Assembly (NCBI GenBank): GCA_024682835.1
Contig: JAIKYU010000112.1
Span: 1 to 34,115, forward strand
DNA from: Lachnospiraceae bacterium
Lineage (GTDB): Bacteria; Bacillota; Clostridia; Lachnospirales; Lachnospiraceae
Direction: 5' to 3'
DNA length: 34,115 nt
Positions 22,462 through 31,173 of the stretch are shown piece after piece. Below the pieces are notes generated by a model. It ran no database searches. It was not told the origin of the DNA and was given only the letters and a program-made list of their open reading frames with translations. Position 1 is the first letter of the stretch; each line of letters starts with the position of its first letter. The position numbers and the translations under genes are program-made.

Positions 22462-23655
22462 ATGAGAGTAAACTACAACGTATCCGCAATGATCGCGCAG
22501 AACGCCCTGGCGGGCAACGATAAGCGCGTCAACGATTCCATGGGGAGGCTCTCCAGCGGATTGAAGATTGTGAACGCCAAGGACAATCCGTCCGGACTCG
22601 CCATGTCCCGCCGGATGAACGCGCAGATCAAGAGCATGCAGAAGGCCAACGCCAGCACAAACGACGGCATCAACATCATCAAGACTGCCGACGGTGTTCT
22701 CTCCGAGATCCACGAGATGCTGCAGCGCATGAATGAACTTTCGGTCCGGGCCGCCAACGGCACCCTTCAGGATGTGGACCGGGAATACATCCAGGATGAG
22801 ATATCAAACCTGAAGGATGAGATCCAGCGCATATCGGACACGACGCAGTTCAACGGCCAGAACCTTTTAGACGGCACCTTTGACAAGCGGGGTTACGTGA
22901 CAAGAATGGACGGGACGACCGATCCCAAGCTCAAGGTGGCAACCTTTTCCGAGGAGATGCCCACCGGAAAGTACAGACTTGCCGGGCTGAAGGTTGATGT
23001 GATGCAGGATGTGGAGAAAAAGAACGGCGCCTATCTGGACGATGCCGTGATGCTCGATCCGTCGACGCTGGATTACTCCGCATTCAGTCTTGTGGATGAA
23101 TCCACCACGCCGCCGAGAACCGTTATGGATGCCACCACCACGGACCTCACGGCCACTGTAAAGGGAGATCAGGTGACGATCAAGGACGGAAGCGGCAAAT
23201 CCATCACCCTGCAGATCGACCGGAACTTTAATGAGAGTGTCCAGCTGGAGCTCACGGATATCGGACCGCTGACCATGCAGGTGGGAGCAAATGAAGGACA
23301 GGTCATCGATATCAAGATTCCGGCGATCAGCCTGAACAATCTGGGAATCCGTTTTACGGATGTCTCCAACATCACCTGGGCGCAGGAGGCCATCGCCGAG
23401 GTCAAGGGAGCGATCGATTTTGTGACGCGCCTGCGCAGCGACCTGGGTGCCTTCCAGAACCGTATGGAGCACACGGTGACCGGCCTCGATATCAACGAGG
23501 AAAACATGACGGCGGCGTATTCGCGCATCATGGACGCGGATATGGCGGAGGAGATGACGGAATATTCCACGATGCAGGTGCTCACGCAGGCCGGTATTTC
23601 CATGCTTTCGCAGGCGAACCAGCGGCCGAGCGAGCTGCTGCAGCTTCTGCAGTGA
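22462..23655 (+). CDS. hag: Flagellin
   Basis: This is the filament subunit, 397 aa, exported through the flagellar type III system and therefore lacking a Sec signal. The N-terminal D0/D1 region (about 1-140) contains NYNVSAMIAQNAL, RLSSGLKI and NPSGLAMS. The C-terminal D1/D0 region (about 310-397) contains NRMEHTV, ENMTAAYSRI and ends LLQLLQ. The middle (about 145-305) is a beta-rich variable domain exposed on the filament. In the TLR5-contact region the sequence is LQRMNELSVRAANGT, close to the consensus of receptor-recognised flagellins. AAAGGAGG precedes the ATG. The downstream gene encodes its chaperone. Confidence 0.96.
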   Translation: MRVNYNVSAMIAQNALAGNDKRVNDSMGRLSSGLKIVNAKDNPSGLAMSRRMNAQIKSMQKANASTNDGINIIKTADGVLSEIHEMLQRMNELSVRAANGTLQDVDREYIQDEISNLKDEIQRISDTTQFNGQNLLDGTFDKRGYVTRMDGTTDPKLKVATFSEEMPTGKYRLAGLKVDVMQDVEKKNGAYLDDAVMLDPSTLDYSAFSLVDESTTPPRTVMDATTTDLTATVKGDQVTIKDGSGKSITLQIDRNFNESVQLELTDIGPLTMQVGANEGQVIDIKIPAISLNNLGIRFTDVSNITWAQEAIAEVKGAIDFVTRLRSDLGAFQNRMEHTVTGLDINEENMTAAYSRIMDADMAEEMTEYSTMQVLTQAGISMLSQANQRPSELLQLLQ

Positions 23656-23704
23656 TGAAAGACTTCAGATATCAAACAAGGTTTATTTGAGGAGGGAAGA
23701 GAAC

Positions 23705-24181
23705 ATGACGGAAGAACAGAAGCAGGCGTACACCAGACGCATTACACAGGCGAATAAGACCCAGCTGGTCACCATCCTCTACGAGATGACGTCGGATTAT
23801 ATGAAGGATGCCGCGGCGGCCGCCGCGAAAGGGGACGGCCCGGAAACGGACCGCCAGATCCAGCTTGCGCAGGGCTGCGTGGATCAGCTGATTCATGGAC
23901 TGGACATGAGGATCGAGATCTCCAACAACCTCCTGCAGCTCTATCTCTACGCCAAGCAGGAGCTCATCAAGGCAGTGACCGATCACGATCCGAAGCATTT
24001 TGACAACGCGGGCATCGTGATTAACGGCCTGCATGAGACCTACCTGAAGCTGGAGCAGATGGACTCCTCCGAGCCCGTGATGGAGAACACGCAGTCCGTG
24101 GTGGCCGGCATGACCTACGGACAGAACGGGCTCAATGAGGCGCTCGCGAATCCCGACGCAAACCGCGGCTTTAAGGCGTAA
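23705..24181 (+). CDS. fliS: Flagellar export chaperone FliS
   Basis: The 158-residue, all-helical protein has the FliS pattern near the N-terminus (LVTILYEMTSDYMKDA). FliS binds newly made flagellin in the cytoplasm and prevents premature assembly. A C-terminal extension beyond the usual 120-130 residues (about 125-158) contains QSVVAGMTYGQNGLNE. I choose ATG 23705, with GAGGAGGG 9 nt upstream. It is 49 bp after flagellin, with no promoter between, and is followed by a terminator. FliD is not present, although fliS usually neighbours it. Confidence 0.85.
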   Translation: MTEEQKQAYTRRITQANKTQLVTILYEMTSDYMKDAAAAAAKGDGPETDRQIQLAQGCVDQLIHGLDMRIEISNNLLQLYLYAKQELIKAVTDHDPKHFDNAGIVINGLHETYLKLEQMDSSEPVMENTQSVVAGMTYGQNGLNEALANPDANRGFKA

Positions 24182-24240
24182 GGAACAATGGATATAAAAA
24201 ACTCACAGTAAAAGAGGCTGCTTTTTTGTGCATCTTGTAC

Positions 24241-24270
24241 ACCCCGGCGAAATCCGCCGGGGTTCTTTTT
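24241..24270 (+). terminator. Rho-independent terminator after fliS
   Basis: ACCCCGGCG (24241-24249) pairs perfectly with CGCCGGGGT (24255-24263) around a 5-nt loop, followed by TCTTTTT. It separates the flagellin and Tad operons. Confidence 0.92.
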
Positions 24271-24322
24271 CGGTTTTGAGACGGTTGGTTTTGTGCAATC
24301 TGCCGAAAATCATCTCCTCCTC

Positions 24323-24351
24323 TTGCAAACGGTGACGGTTTCTGCTACCAT
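24323..24351 (+). promoter_or_regulatory. Promoter of the Tad pilus operon
   Basis: TTGCAA (24323-24328) and TACCAT (24346-24351) are 17 bp apart, with TGC before the -10. The predicted start is near 24358. Downstream, at 24364-24379, GCGCCGG and CCGGCGC form an inverted repeat with a 2-bp centre, which could be an operator or an mRNA hairpin. Confidence 0.5.
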
Positions 24352-24383
24352 CACCCACACAAAGCGCCGGGTCCGGCGCGGAT

Positions 24384-24935
24384 ATGGAGACGCAGTCAGG
24401 CGTTTTCTTATCGATTTCCCCAGAAACAGTTGATACACACAGCCTTTTGCCGGGTGTGCGGTCTGTTGTCCGCGCACGGGCAAACGGGCAGCAGACGGAA
24501 ATCCGGAGGATTTCGGAAAGGAAGGATGTCATCGCCGTCCTGTTGACGCTTCTGACCGGCGCGGTTGCGACCGATCTGGCAAAGAGAAAAATCTATAACT
24601 GCTGGGTGCTGCCGGGTCTTCTGGCAGGGCTTCTCACAGCCTTTCTTTCGGGCGGAACAGCCCGCACCCGGGAGGCACTGCTCTCCATGTTTTTTGCCTT
24701 TGTGGTGTTGTTTCCCGTTTATCTCATCGGCGGGATCGGCGCAGGGGACGTCAAGCTCTTTGCCGCCTGCGCGACCTGTCTGACCCTGAGGGAGACCGCG
24801 CAGTGCATCACGATTTCGTTTCTGGTCGGGGGAGCGGCTTCGCTGATCCTGCTGCTTATGCACAGGAAGAGAGGGCGGACCATCCGGTTTGCGGTGCCGA
24901 TTCTGGTGAGTGTGCTGTTTATCACAGGGGTTTGA
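24384..24935 (+). CDS. Prepilin peptidase, A24 family (TadV/CpaA-like)
   Basis: This membrane aspartyl protease removes the leader of Flp-type pilins. The two catalytic aspartates are D64 in ATDLAKRKIYN and D122 in the GxGD motif GIGAGD (numbered from 24384). There are about four to five hydrophobic segments. The start is uncertain. ATG 24384 has no ribosome site and adds about 48 hydrophilic residues before the first helix. GTG 24455 is possible. A good GGAGG...AAGGAAGG region (24505-24524) has no in-frame ATG, GTG or TTG at proper distance; the nearest is TTG 24543. That region also forms a GAAATCC-GGA-GGATTTC hairpin. First gene of the Tad operon; a second A24 enzyme is encoded at 32126. 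Confidence 0.85.
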   Translation: METQSGVFLSISPETVDTHSLLPGVRSVVRARANGQQTEIRRISERKDVIAVLLTLLTGAVATDLAKRKIYNCWVLPGLLAGLLTAFLSGGTARTREALLSMFFAFVVLFPVYLIGGIGAGDVKLFAACATCLTLRETAQCITISFLVGGAASLILLLMHRKRGRTIRFAVPILVSVLFITGV

Positions 24936-24947
24936 AGGAGGGAATAA

Positions 24948-25994
24948 ATGAAGGAAATAAACCTGGTGATCGTCGATGAGGATGCGGAATTCCTTCGGAG
25001 ACTGGACGGGTGCCTCAGGGCAAGGCTCGGATTTCCCGCATCGGTCTGCGACTACACCGAAGCCGCGATGCTTGCTTCCCATCCGGGAAAGGAGGAGACG
25101 GCAGTGCTGATCCTCCCGGAACGGATGCTTGACAAGGTGTCGTTGGAAGGCTTTCCCCGGGTGGTGATTCTGGATGAGGGACTGGGTATCCGGGCTGAGG
25201 CGCCGGTCATCAGACGCATCGGCAAATACCGGCCGCTGGGGGGACTGATCGATGCGGTGACGGAGATGGTCATGGAATCCGGTATGCTCAAAACGGCCGG
25301 TACCGGTGCGGGGAACCGTGCGCGGCTCATCGGATTTTTCACGCCCGTATCCAGATGCCTGCAGACAACGGCCTCCCTCACACTGGGACAGCTCCTGGCT
25401 TCGGACAGGCGGGTATTGTGGATCGGCTGCGAGGCATTTTCCGGGCAGCCGGGGCCTGGCACCGGGGAGGGAAGCGATCTTACGGAGCTTCTCTACTATG
25501 AGGAATGTGAGCAGGACAGGACGGCGCTTCATATCGAGCGCACCAGGATCCGGATCGGCGCGCTCGACGTCATCGCGCCGCCGGCGCTGTACACGACGGT
25601 GACGGACACGGAGCCGGAAAGGTGGCGGGAGCTGTTTGTGCGGATCGCGGAGAAAACCGACTATGACTGTATCATCGCCGATCTGCGTGCCGGGATACGG
25701 GGACTGACGGAGCTGCTTGGCGTCTTTGACAGGATTGTGATGATCGGGCGGCAGGATCCCGTGTCCGCGGAGAGAACAAGGCGCCTTATGCTCTCCTGGA
25801 AGCGGATGGGAAGCGGAGATCTGCCCGGCCGCGTGCGGCAGGTGGAATTTCCCGTGTTCCGGAGGCTTCCCGCAGATCCTTCGCGCTACGGCGAGGGGGA
25901 GCTGGCGGAATGCATCAGACAGTACCTGCATGCGCAGGACTGGATCGGAGAGGAAAAAGACGCCGCTGGAAAGGAACCGGATGATCACGCATGA
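24948..25994 (+). CDS. TadZ/CpaE-like pilus localisation protein with degenerate P-loop
   Basis: The product is 348 aa. Residues 1-110 look like a receiver-like domain (NLVIVDEDAEFLRRL at the first strand). Residues about 125-335 look like a MinD/ParA-type ATPase domain. In TadZ/CpaE the P-loop usually reads KGGVGKTT; here the same position is FTPVSRCLQTTAS (131-143), with Gln139 where the Lys should be, and the glycines are lost. The later strand YDCIIADL is retained. It probably marks the pilus site at the pole without hydrolysing ATP. ATG 24948 has GGAGGG upstream. It overlaps tadA by 14 bp. Confidence 0.75.
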   Translation: MKEINLVIVDEDAEFLRRLDGCLRARLGFPASVCDYTEAAMLASHPGKEETAVLILPERMLDKVSLEGFPRVVILDEGLGIRAEAPVIRRIGKYRPLGGLIDAVTEMVMESGMLKTAGTGAGNRARLIGFFTPVSRCLQTTASLTLGQLLASDRRVLWIGCEAFSGQPGPGTGEGSDLTELLYYEECEQDRTALHIERTRIRIGALDVIAPPALYTTVTDTEPERWRELFVRIAEKTDYDCIIADLRAGIRGLTELLGVFDRIVMIGRQDPVSAERTRRLMLSWKRMGSGDLPGRVRQVEFPVFRRLPADPSRYGEGELAECIRQYLHAQDWIGEEKDAAGKEPDDHA

Positions 25995-27219
25995 ACAGCT
26001 CAGGGAGGAGCTTCGCGAGACGCTTCTCTCGGAGATGGATTACTCGCAGGAGATCACCGACGAGGAAATGTATGAGCGGATCGACCGCCTGATCCTTAAG
26101 GGAGTGAAGGACCTGGCCGTGTCCGTCGCGGAGCGGAAAAGGCTCAGGAATGAACTCTTTTCCTCGGTGCGCAGACTGGATGTCCTGCAGGAGCTGGTGG
26201 ATGATCCGTCCGTTACGGAGATCATGGTCAACGGGACGGACAACATCTTCATCGAGCGTGAGGGCCGGCTGATGCGTGCTTCGACGACTTTTTCCTCCAG
26301 GGAAAAGCTGGAGGACGTGATCCAGCAGATCGTCGCTGCCTGCAACCGGGTGGTCAATGAATCGTCGCCGATTGTCGACGCAAGACTGAGTAACGGCTCG
26401 CGCGTCAACATTGTTCTTCATCCCATCGCCTTAAACGGCCCCATCATCACCATCCGGCGTTTCCCCGAGCATCCGATCACCATGGATCGCCTCATCTCCT
26501 TCGGATCCGTCACGCCGTACCTCGCGGAATATCTGGGCGTCCTGGTGCGCGCCGGCTACAACATCTTCATATCGGGCGGCACCGGGTCCGGGAAAACCAC
26601 CTTCTTAAACGCCCTCTCGGACAGCATTCCGAAGGATGAGCGCGTCATCACCATCGAGGACAACGCGGAGCTCCAGATCCTGCATGTGCCGAATATCGTG
26701 CGGATGGAGGCCAGAAACGCAAATGTGGAGGGCTGCAGGGAAATCAGCATCCGCGATCTCATCAAATCCTCCCTCCGCATGCGGCCCGACCGGATCATCG
26801 TGGGCGAGGTGCGCGGGAGCGAGGCGATCGACATGGTGCAGGCGATGAACACGGGACACGACGGTTCCATGTCCACCGGTCATGCCAACAGCGCACGGGA
26901 CATGCTGGCGCGCCTGGAGACCATGATTCTCATGGGCATGGATCTGCCGCTTCCGGCGATCCGGGGACAGCTGGCCAGCGGGATCGATATCATTGTGCAC
27001 CTGGGGCGGCTGAGGGATCGGACGAGAAAGCTTTTGTCCGTCTCGGAGATCACGGGCGACGTGGATCCCGTGACGGGACGGATCGGGATGCGCACGCTCT
27101 TTGCGTTTACGGAGACCGGGACGGATGCGGATGGACGTGTGCTGGGCACTTTTGAAAAGAAGGAGGACTTAAGCAATGTGGGAAAACTGCAAGCGGCTGG
27201 TCTCAGACTGCCGGCCTGA
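25981..27219 (+). CDS. tadA: Tad secretion ATPase (CpaF family)
   Basis: This is the hexameric motor ATPase that powers assembly of Flp/type IVb pili at the cytoplasmic side. It is 412 aa. The N-terminal domain contains DPSVTEIMVNG. Walker A is GGTGSGKTT (199-207). RMEARNANVEG, the Walker B/Asp box region RPDRIIVGEVRG and the His box MNTGHDGSMSTGHANS follow in the usual order. ATG 25981 is chosen because AAAGGA lies 5-10 nt upstream and the frame then overlaps tadZ by only 14 bp. Its end overlaps tadB by 44 bp. Confidence 0.95.
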   Translation: MITHEQLREELRETLLSEMDYSQEITDEEMYERIDRLILKGVKDLAVSVAERKRLRNELFSSVRRLDVLQELVDDPSVTEIMVNGTDNIFIEREGRLMRASTTFSSREKLEDVIQQIVAACNRVVNESSPIVDARLSNGSRVNIVLHPIALNGPIITIRRFPEHPITMDRLISFGSVTPYLAEYLGVLVRAGYNIFISGGTGSGKTTFLNALSDSIPKDERVITIEDNAELQILHVPNIVRMEARNANVEGCREISIRDLIKSSLRMRPDRIIVGEVRGSEAIDMVQAMNTGHDGSMSTGHANSARDMLARLETMILMGMDLPLPAIRGQLASGIDIIVHLGRLRDRTRKLLSVSEITGDVDPVTGRIGMRTLFAFTETGTDADGRVLGTFEKKEDLSNVGKLQAAGLRLPA

Positions 27220-27928
27220 ACCGGGCGACTGGCGGATCCTCGTCGAGGGCGTCGCCGTCATCGGACTCTTTGCCTGGTTTTTCTATCACACGATGGCCGC
27301 CATGATTCTGCTCTCACCGCTTATGCTGCCGTACTATGTGCACAGAAAGAAGGAGGAGAGAAAAAAGAGGGCCCGCCGGATGGGGATCCAGTTCCGCGAT
27401 GCCATCCGCGCGGTCTCCACCAGCCAGAAGGCCGGGTATTCCGTGGAGAATGCCTTCGGAGAGGCACAGAACGATATGATCCTGCTCTACGGGAAAAACA
27501 GCCTGATCGTGAAGGAGCTCACCCGGATCAAGAAGGGGCTTAAAAACAACGTCACGCTGGAAAAGCTGCTGGCTGATCTGGGGACGCGTTCCGGCAATGA
27601 TGACATTGCGGAATTTGCCCAGGTCTTCGCCGTCGCCAAGCGAAGCGGCGGCAACATGACACAGATCATTGCCGACACGGTCGACCTCATCGGCGAACGG
27701 CTGTCGGTGGAAAACGAGATCGATGTGATGCTTTCCGCCAAACGGATGGAGGCGCGGATCATGGACGTGGTGCCGTTCTTTATCATTTTCTACGTGGGTC
27801 TCACCTCCCCCGGCTTCTTCGACGTGCTCTACGGACAGCCGTTGGGGATCGCGGTCATGAGCGCCTGCCTCGGCGTGTATCTTTTCGCATTTGTCCTGTC
27901 TGAAAAGATGATTTCGGTGGAGGTGTAG
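27176..27928 (+). CDS. tadB: Tad pilus inner-membrane platform protein TadB-like
   Basis: The 250-residue protein has a type II secretion F (GspF) domain. A hydrophobic hairpin (about 23-55) precedes the helical core FRDAIRAVSTSQKAGYSVE and the conserved ...RSGGNMTQII... segment, and two C-terminal transmembrane helices follow (about 197-245). It forms the membrane platform with TadC and interacts with TadA. ATG 27176 has AAGGAGGA upstream and overlaps tadA by 44 bp. It is shorter than proteobacterial TadB (about 300 aa). Confidence 0.88.
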   Translation: MWENCKRLVSDCRPEPGDWRILVEGVAVIGLFAWFFYHTMAAMILLSPLMLPYYVHRKKEERKKRARRMGIQFRDAIRAVSTSQKAGYSVENAFGEAQNDMILLYGKNSLIVKELTRIKKGLKNNVTLEKLLADLGTRSGNDDIAEFAQVFAVAKRSGGNMTQIIADTVDLIGERLSVENEIDVMLSAKRMEARIMDVVPFFIIFYVGLTSPGFFDVLYGQPLGIAVMSACLGVYLFAFVLSEKMISVEV

Positions 27929-27931
27929 CGC

Positions 27932-29407
27932 ATGCAGATGATTCCCCTGCTTTATCTGATCCCGGCGGCTCTGATTGCGCTGCTGTGGCTTATTTCCATA
28001 AAGGAGCAGCCCCCGCGGACGGGCCCTGAGGGGACGGGCGGCATCCGCGGACAGTTTCTCAAAATCGGATGGCTGCTTTATCGGACGATCCCCGTGTTCC
28101 GCAGAAAAAACCGGAGCGAAACGCTCACGGCGCAGCTGGGGGTTCTTGAACCGCGGGTGAGTGCCGATGCGGCGACAAAGCTCTACTGCGCGGACAAGAT
28201 CGGCATGACACTGCTAGTGATCTTTGCCGGAAGCGTTCTGGCCGCCCTGGTTTCCTGGTCTGCCAGACAGGAGAAGCTGATTGATGAAAACAGACGGATT
28301 GCCCGTCCGGGCTATGAGGAGACGGATCTGACCAGGACCCTGGTCCTCACCGCGGCGGATGATGAGACGATGCGGGAGGAGGTTGAGCTGACGGTCACGG
28401 CGAGACAGTACACAAAAGAGGAGGCCGACGCGCTCTTTGCGGAGATGTCAAAGCAGCTTCCTGAGAGGATGCTAAACGGCAACCCCTCCCTCGACGAGGT
28501 GCGGAGCGATCTGACGCTTCCCACACAGGTGCCGGGTTATCCCTTCGAGCTCTCCTGGCGGGTCGGAGATTATGACACCGTTCATGCAGACGGACGGGTG
28601 CAGACGGAGAACATCCCTCCGGAGGGGGTGGTTGTGACGCTGACCGCGCAGGTCTCCTATCTGACGTATCACTGGGATCTGGAGTTTCCGGTCCGGTTCT
28701 GTCCTCCGCTCTACACACAGGAGGAGCGCTGGCAGCAGGGCATTCAGGCGGTTTTAAGCGAGGCGGACCGCGCGAGTGTCAACGAGGCGTATATGACCCT
28801 TCCGGGGCGGATCGGCGAGAGCGGGTATCTCTGGACGAGCAAGATAAGGGACGACGCGGGAATCCTTTTTCTGCTGATTCTTCTGGCCTCCGGGGCGATC
28901 TATGTGCTCAGGGACAAGGATCTGCAGAAGCGGACAAAGGAGAGGGAGGAGGAGCTGATCCGGGATTATCCGCAGTTCGTTTCCAAACTGACCCTTTTCA
29001 TGGGCGCGGGAATGACCGTGCGCAGCGTTTTTCAGCGGCTGGCGGCGGAATATGATGTCTGCAGGAAAAAGGGCGGCGAACGCAGGTATCTGATGGAGGA
29101 GATCCGGCGCACCGTCCACGAGCTGGAGAGCGGCATGTCGGAGACGGCGGCCTACGAGCATTTTTCGCTCCGGTGCCGCACTCAGCCCTACACGAGACTG
29201 ATTACGCTTCTTTCGCAGAATCTGCGGAAGGGCAACAGCGGGCTGCTTACGCTCCTTCGGGAGGAGTCGAAAAAGGCGCTCGCGGAGCGCATGGATATGG
29301 CGAGAAAGCATGGCGAGGAGGCGGGAACGAAGCTTCTTTTGCCGATGATGCTGATGCTTGCCATCGTGATGGTGATCATCATGATTCCCGCGTTTTTATC
29401 GTTTTAG
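27932..29407 (+). CDS. tadC: Tad pilus platform protein TadC-like with large extracytoplasmic insertion
   Basis: The product is 491 aa, against about 300 for usual TadC. Helices are near residues 4-23 and 90-109. Then comes about 195 residues of hydrophilic sequence (about 112-305), predicted outside the membrane. A third helix lies at about 309-327 and a final one at about 468-489. The conserved F-domain part is after the third helix (PQFVSKLTLFMGAGMTVRS, then a YTRLITLLSQNLRKG segment). The insertion includes sequence in the style of adhesin or receptor domains but matches no family I know. It begins 4 bp after tadB, with GGAGG upstream. Confidence 0.8.
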   Translation: MQMIPLLYLIPAALIALLWLISIKEQPPRTGPEGTGGIRGQFLKIGWLLYRTIPVFRRKNRSETLTAQLGVLEPRVSADAATKLYCADKIGMTLLVIFAGSVLAALVSWSARQEKLIDENRRIARPGYEETDLTRTLVLTAADDETMREEVELTVTARQYTKEEADALFAEMSKQLPERMLNGNPSLDEVRSDLTLPTQVPGYPFELSWRVGDYDTVHADGRVQTENIPPEGVVVTLTAQVSYLTYHWDLEFPVRFCPPLYTQEERWQQGIQAVLSEADRASVNEAYMTLPGRIGESGYLWTSKIRDDAGILFLLILLASGAIYVLRDKDLQKRTKEREEELIRDYPQFVSKLTLFMGAGMTVRSVFQRLAAEYDVCRKKGGERRYLMEEIRRTVHELESGMSETAAYEHFSLRCRTQPYTRLITLLSQNLRKGNSGLLTLLREESKKALAERMDMARKHGEEAGTKLLLPMMLMLAIVMVIIMIPAFLSF

Positions 29408-29483
29408 CTGTTACGGCTTTGCCCCATCCCGGGAAACGGGCGGAGTTTGGATAACAAATCAGGAAAGGAAAGGAGGAGAAGGG

Positions 29484-29690
29484 ATGAATCTGATCTTGGC
29501 AGCAGGCAGCAGAATGCTTCACCGCGCAAGGACGTTCTTTAAGGATGAGGACGGCATGGGCACGGTGGAAATCATTCTGATTATCGTGGTTTTGATCGGC
29601 CTGGTCATCGTTTTCAAGCAGCAGATCAACGGAATCGTACAGAGCGTATTCCAGACGATCAATGCCGAGAAAACCGCAGTTACAGGCTGA
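29484..29690 (+). CDS. flp: Flp-type (class IVb) pilin
   Basis: The precursor is 68 aa. A charged leader (1-24) ends in DEDG, followed by MGTVE and a 20-residue hydrophobic helix. Cleavage after G24 puts Glu at position 5 of the mature pilin, as needed by the A24 peptidase and assembly machinery. The mature protein is 44 residues, a normal size for Flp. AAAGGAGG lies upstream. A 76-bp gap after tadC holds no clear promoter or terminator, only a weak hairpin near 29425. Confidence 0.92.
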   Translation: MNLILAAGSRMLHRARTFFKDEDGMGTVEIILIIVVLIGLVIVFKQQINGIVQSVFQTINAEKTAVTG

Positions 29691-29742
29691 TACGGCAAAC
29701 CGGAAGCACAGGCGCTTCCCGGAAACGAATTGAGGTTGAAAA

Positions 29743-31173
29743 ATGAGAAAAGGGGTTCTCACGGTATTTCTGTCCCTGACAATAACCATCATGCTTTCCC
29801 TGATCCTGGCGCTGCTGCAGAATGCGCGGATCGGTGCGGTCAGGATGAAGGCGGAATGTGCGGCGGATATTGCCATGCACTCGGTGCTGGCGGAGTACAA
29901 CCGTGCGCTTTTTGAACAATATGATCTGCTGATGGTGGACTGCTCCTATCAGACGGCATCACCGTCCATGGCGGCCGTGGAAGAGCATCTTCGCTACTTT
30001 CTGCAGGGCAATTTCGACAGGACGACGGCAGGCAGACTTATCGGGACGAGAACCATGACAGCGGAAAGGTGTGCGGCGGCGGTGATCCCCGCATACTCAT
30101 TCGCGACGGACGGAGGCAATGCGGTCCTGCGACGGCAGATCCTGGCCTACATGGAAGGGGAAGCCGTGACCAAAGCGCTTCTGGACGCAAGCGCCAATCT
30201 GGACGTCCTCTCTGCCCACGGATACGATACACACGACGTGGAGAAGGAAGCCGAGGAAAACCGAAAGCGGCTGGAAGAGATCGATATCCCGGAGCAGGAG
30301 GATGCGGATGGCGAAGAGCGTGAACCGATTCCGGACAATCCCGCGGATGCGGTGGAGTCCCAGAAGGGGATCGGCGTGGTGAGCCTCGCGGTGCCGAATC
30401 CGGAGGACATTTCCGCCAGGGCGTTTGATCCGTCCGTCTACACGTCCCACCGGGCAAAAAACAGCGGCACGGGGCTTAAGGAGGAGGTGCAGGAGGGCAT
30501 GACAGAGTCCTTCCTCATCCAGCAGTACATGCTGGAGAAAACGGGCTGCTACACAAAGCCAAGGGACGATTCCTATCTGCGCTATCAGCAGGAGTATCTG
30601 ATCGCCGGGAAGAACAATGACTATGACAATCTGGAGCACTGTGCGAGGATTCTGCTTTTCTGGCGGGAGGCCGCGGATCTGGCGTATCTGCGGACGGATT
30701 CGGCAAAGGTGGCGGAGGTGGAGGCGGTGGCTGCGGTGATTTCCGCGCTGCTTCTGTGTCCCGAGCTGGAGGTTCCGCTCAAGTGGTCGATGATTTTCGC
30801 CTGGTCCTTTGCGGAGGCAATTAATGACATGCGCATTCTTTATAAGGGAGGCAGGGTGCCGCTTGTCAAGACGGCGGACACCTGGCGGATCTCCTTTGCC
30901 AATCTCGCATTTTTCAGGGATCATCTGGACGGCAGCAGCAATGCCAGGGGACTGACCTACGAGGATTATCTCAGGATGCTCCTTCTTTTACAGAAGATGG
31001 AGGACAAGACGGACCGGATGTGTGATCTGATTGAGATGGATGTGCGGCAGACGCCGGGCAACGAACACTTCAGGCTGGACTGGTGTCTGGACGCTTTTGA
31101 GGCCGACATCACCGTGACGGGAAGTCCCGGCTGCACGGTCAGGATGGTGAGGACATGCGGATATGAGGAGTAG
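29743..31173 (+). CDS. DUF5702-type pilus-associated membrane protein
   Basis: The 476-residue protein begins MRKGVLTVFLSLTITIMLSL, a single N-terminal membrane helix (about 5-28), with no Sec cleavage site evident. The rest is predicted extracytoplasmic, with ENARIG/AECAADIAMHSVLAEYN-type sequence just after the helix and an acidic segment near 170-195. The architecture and position next to flp match the DUF5702 proteins of clostridial Tad loci (recalled, not searched). It is probably a TadE/TadG-like minor pilin or tip subunit. The ribosome site GAGG before ATG 29743 is weak. It overlaps the next gene by 11 bp. Confidence 0.7.
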   Translation: MRKGVLTVFLSLTITIMLSLILALLQNARIGAVRMKAECAADIAMHSVLAEYNRALFEQYDLLMVDCSYQTASPSMAAVEEHLRYFLQGNFDRTTAGRLIGTRTMTAERCAAAVIPAYSFATDGGNAVLRRQILAYMEGEAVTKALLDASANLDVLSAHGYDTHDVEKEAEENRKRLEEIDIPEQEDADGEEREPIPDNPADAVESQKGIGVVSLAVPNPEDISARAFDPSVYTSHRAKNSGTGLKEEVQEGMTESFLIQQYMLEKTGCYTKPRDDSYLRYQQEYLIAGKNNDYDNLEHCARILLFWREAADLAYLRTDSAKVAEVEAVAAVISALLLCPELEVPLKWSMIFAWSFAEAINDMRILYKGGRVPLVKTADTWRISFANLAFFRDHLDGSSNARGLTYEDYLRMLLLLQKMEDKTDRMCDLIEMDVRQTPGNEHFRLDWCLDAFEADITVTGSPGCTVRMVRTCGYEE

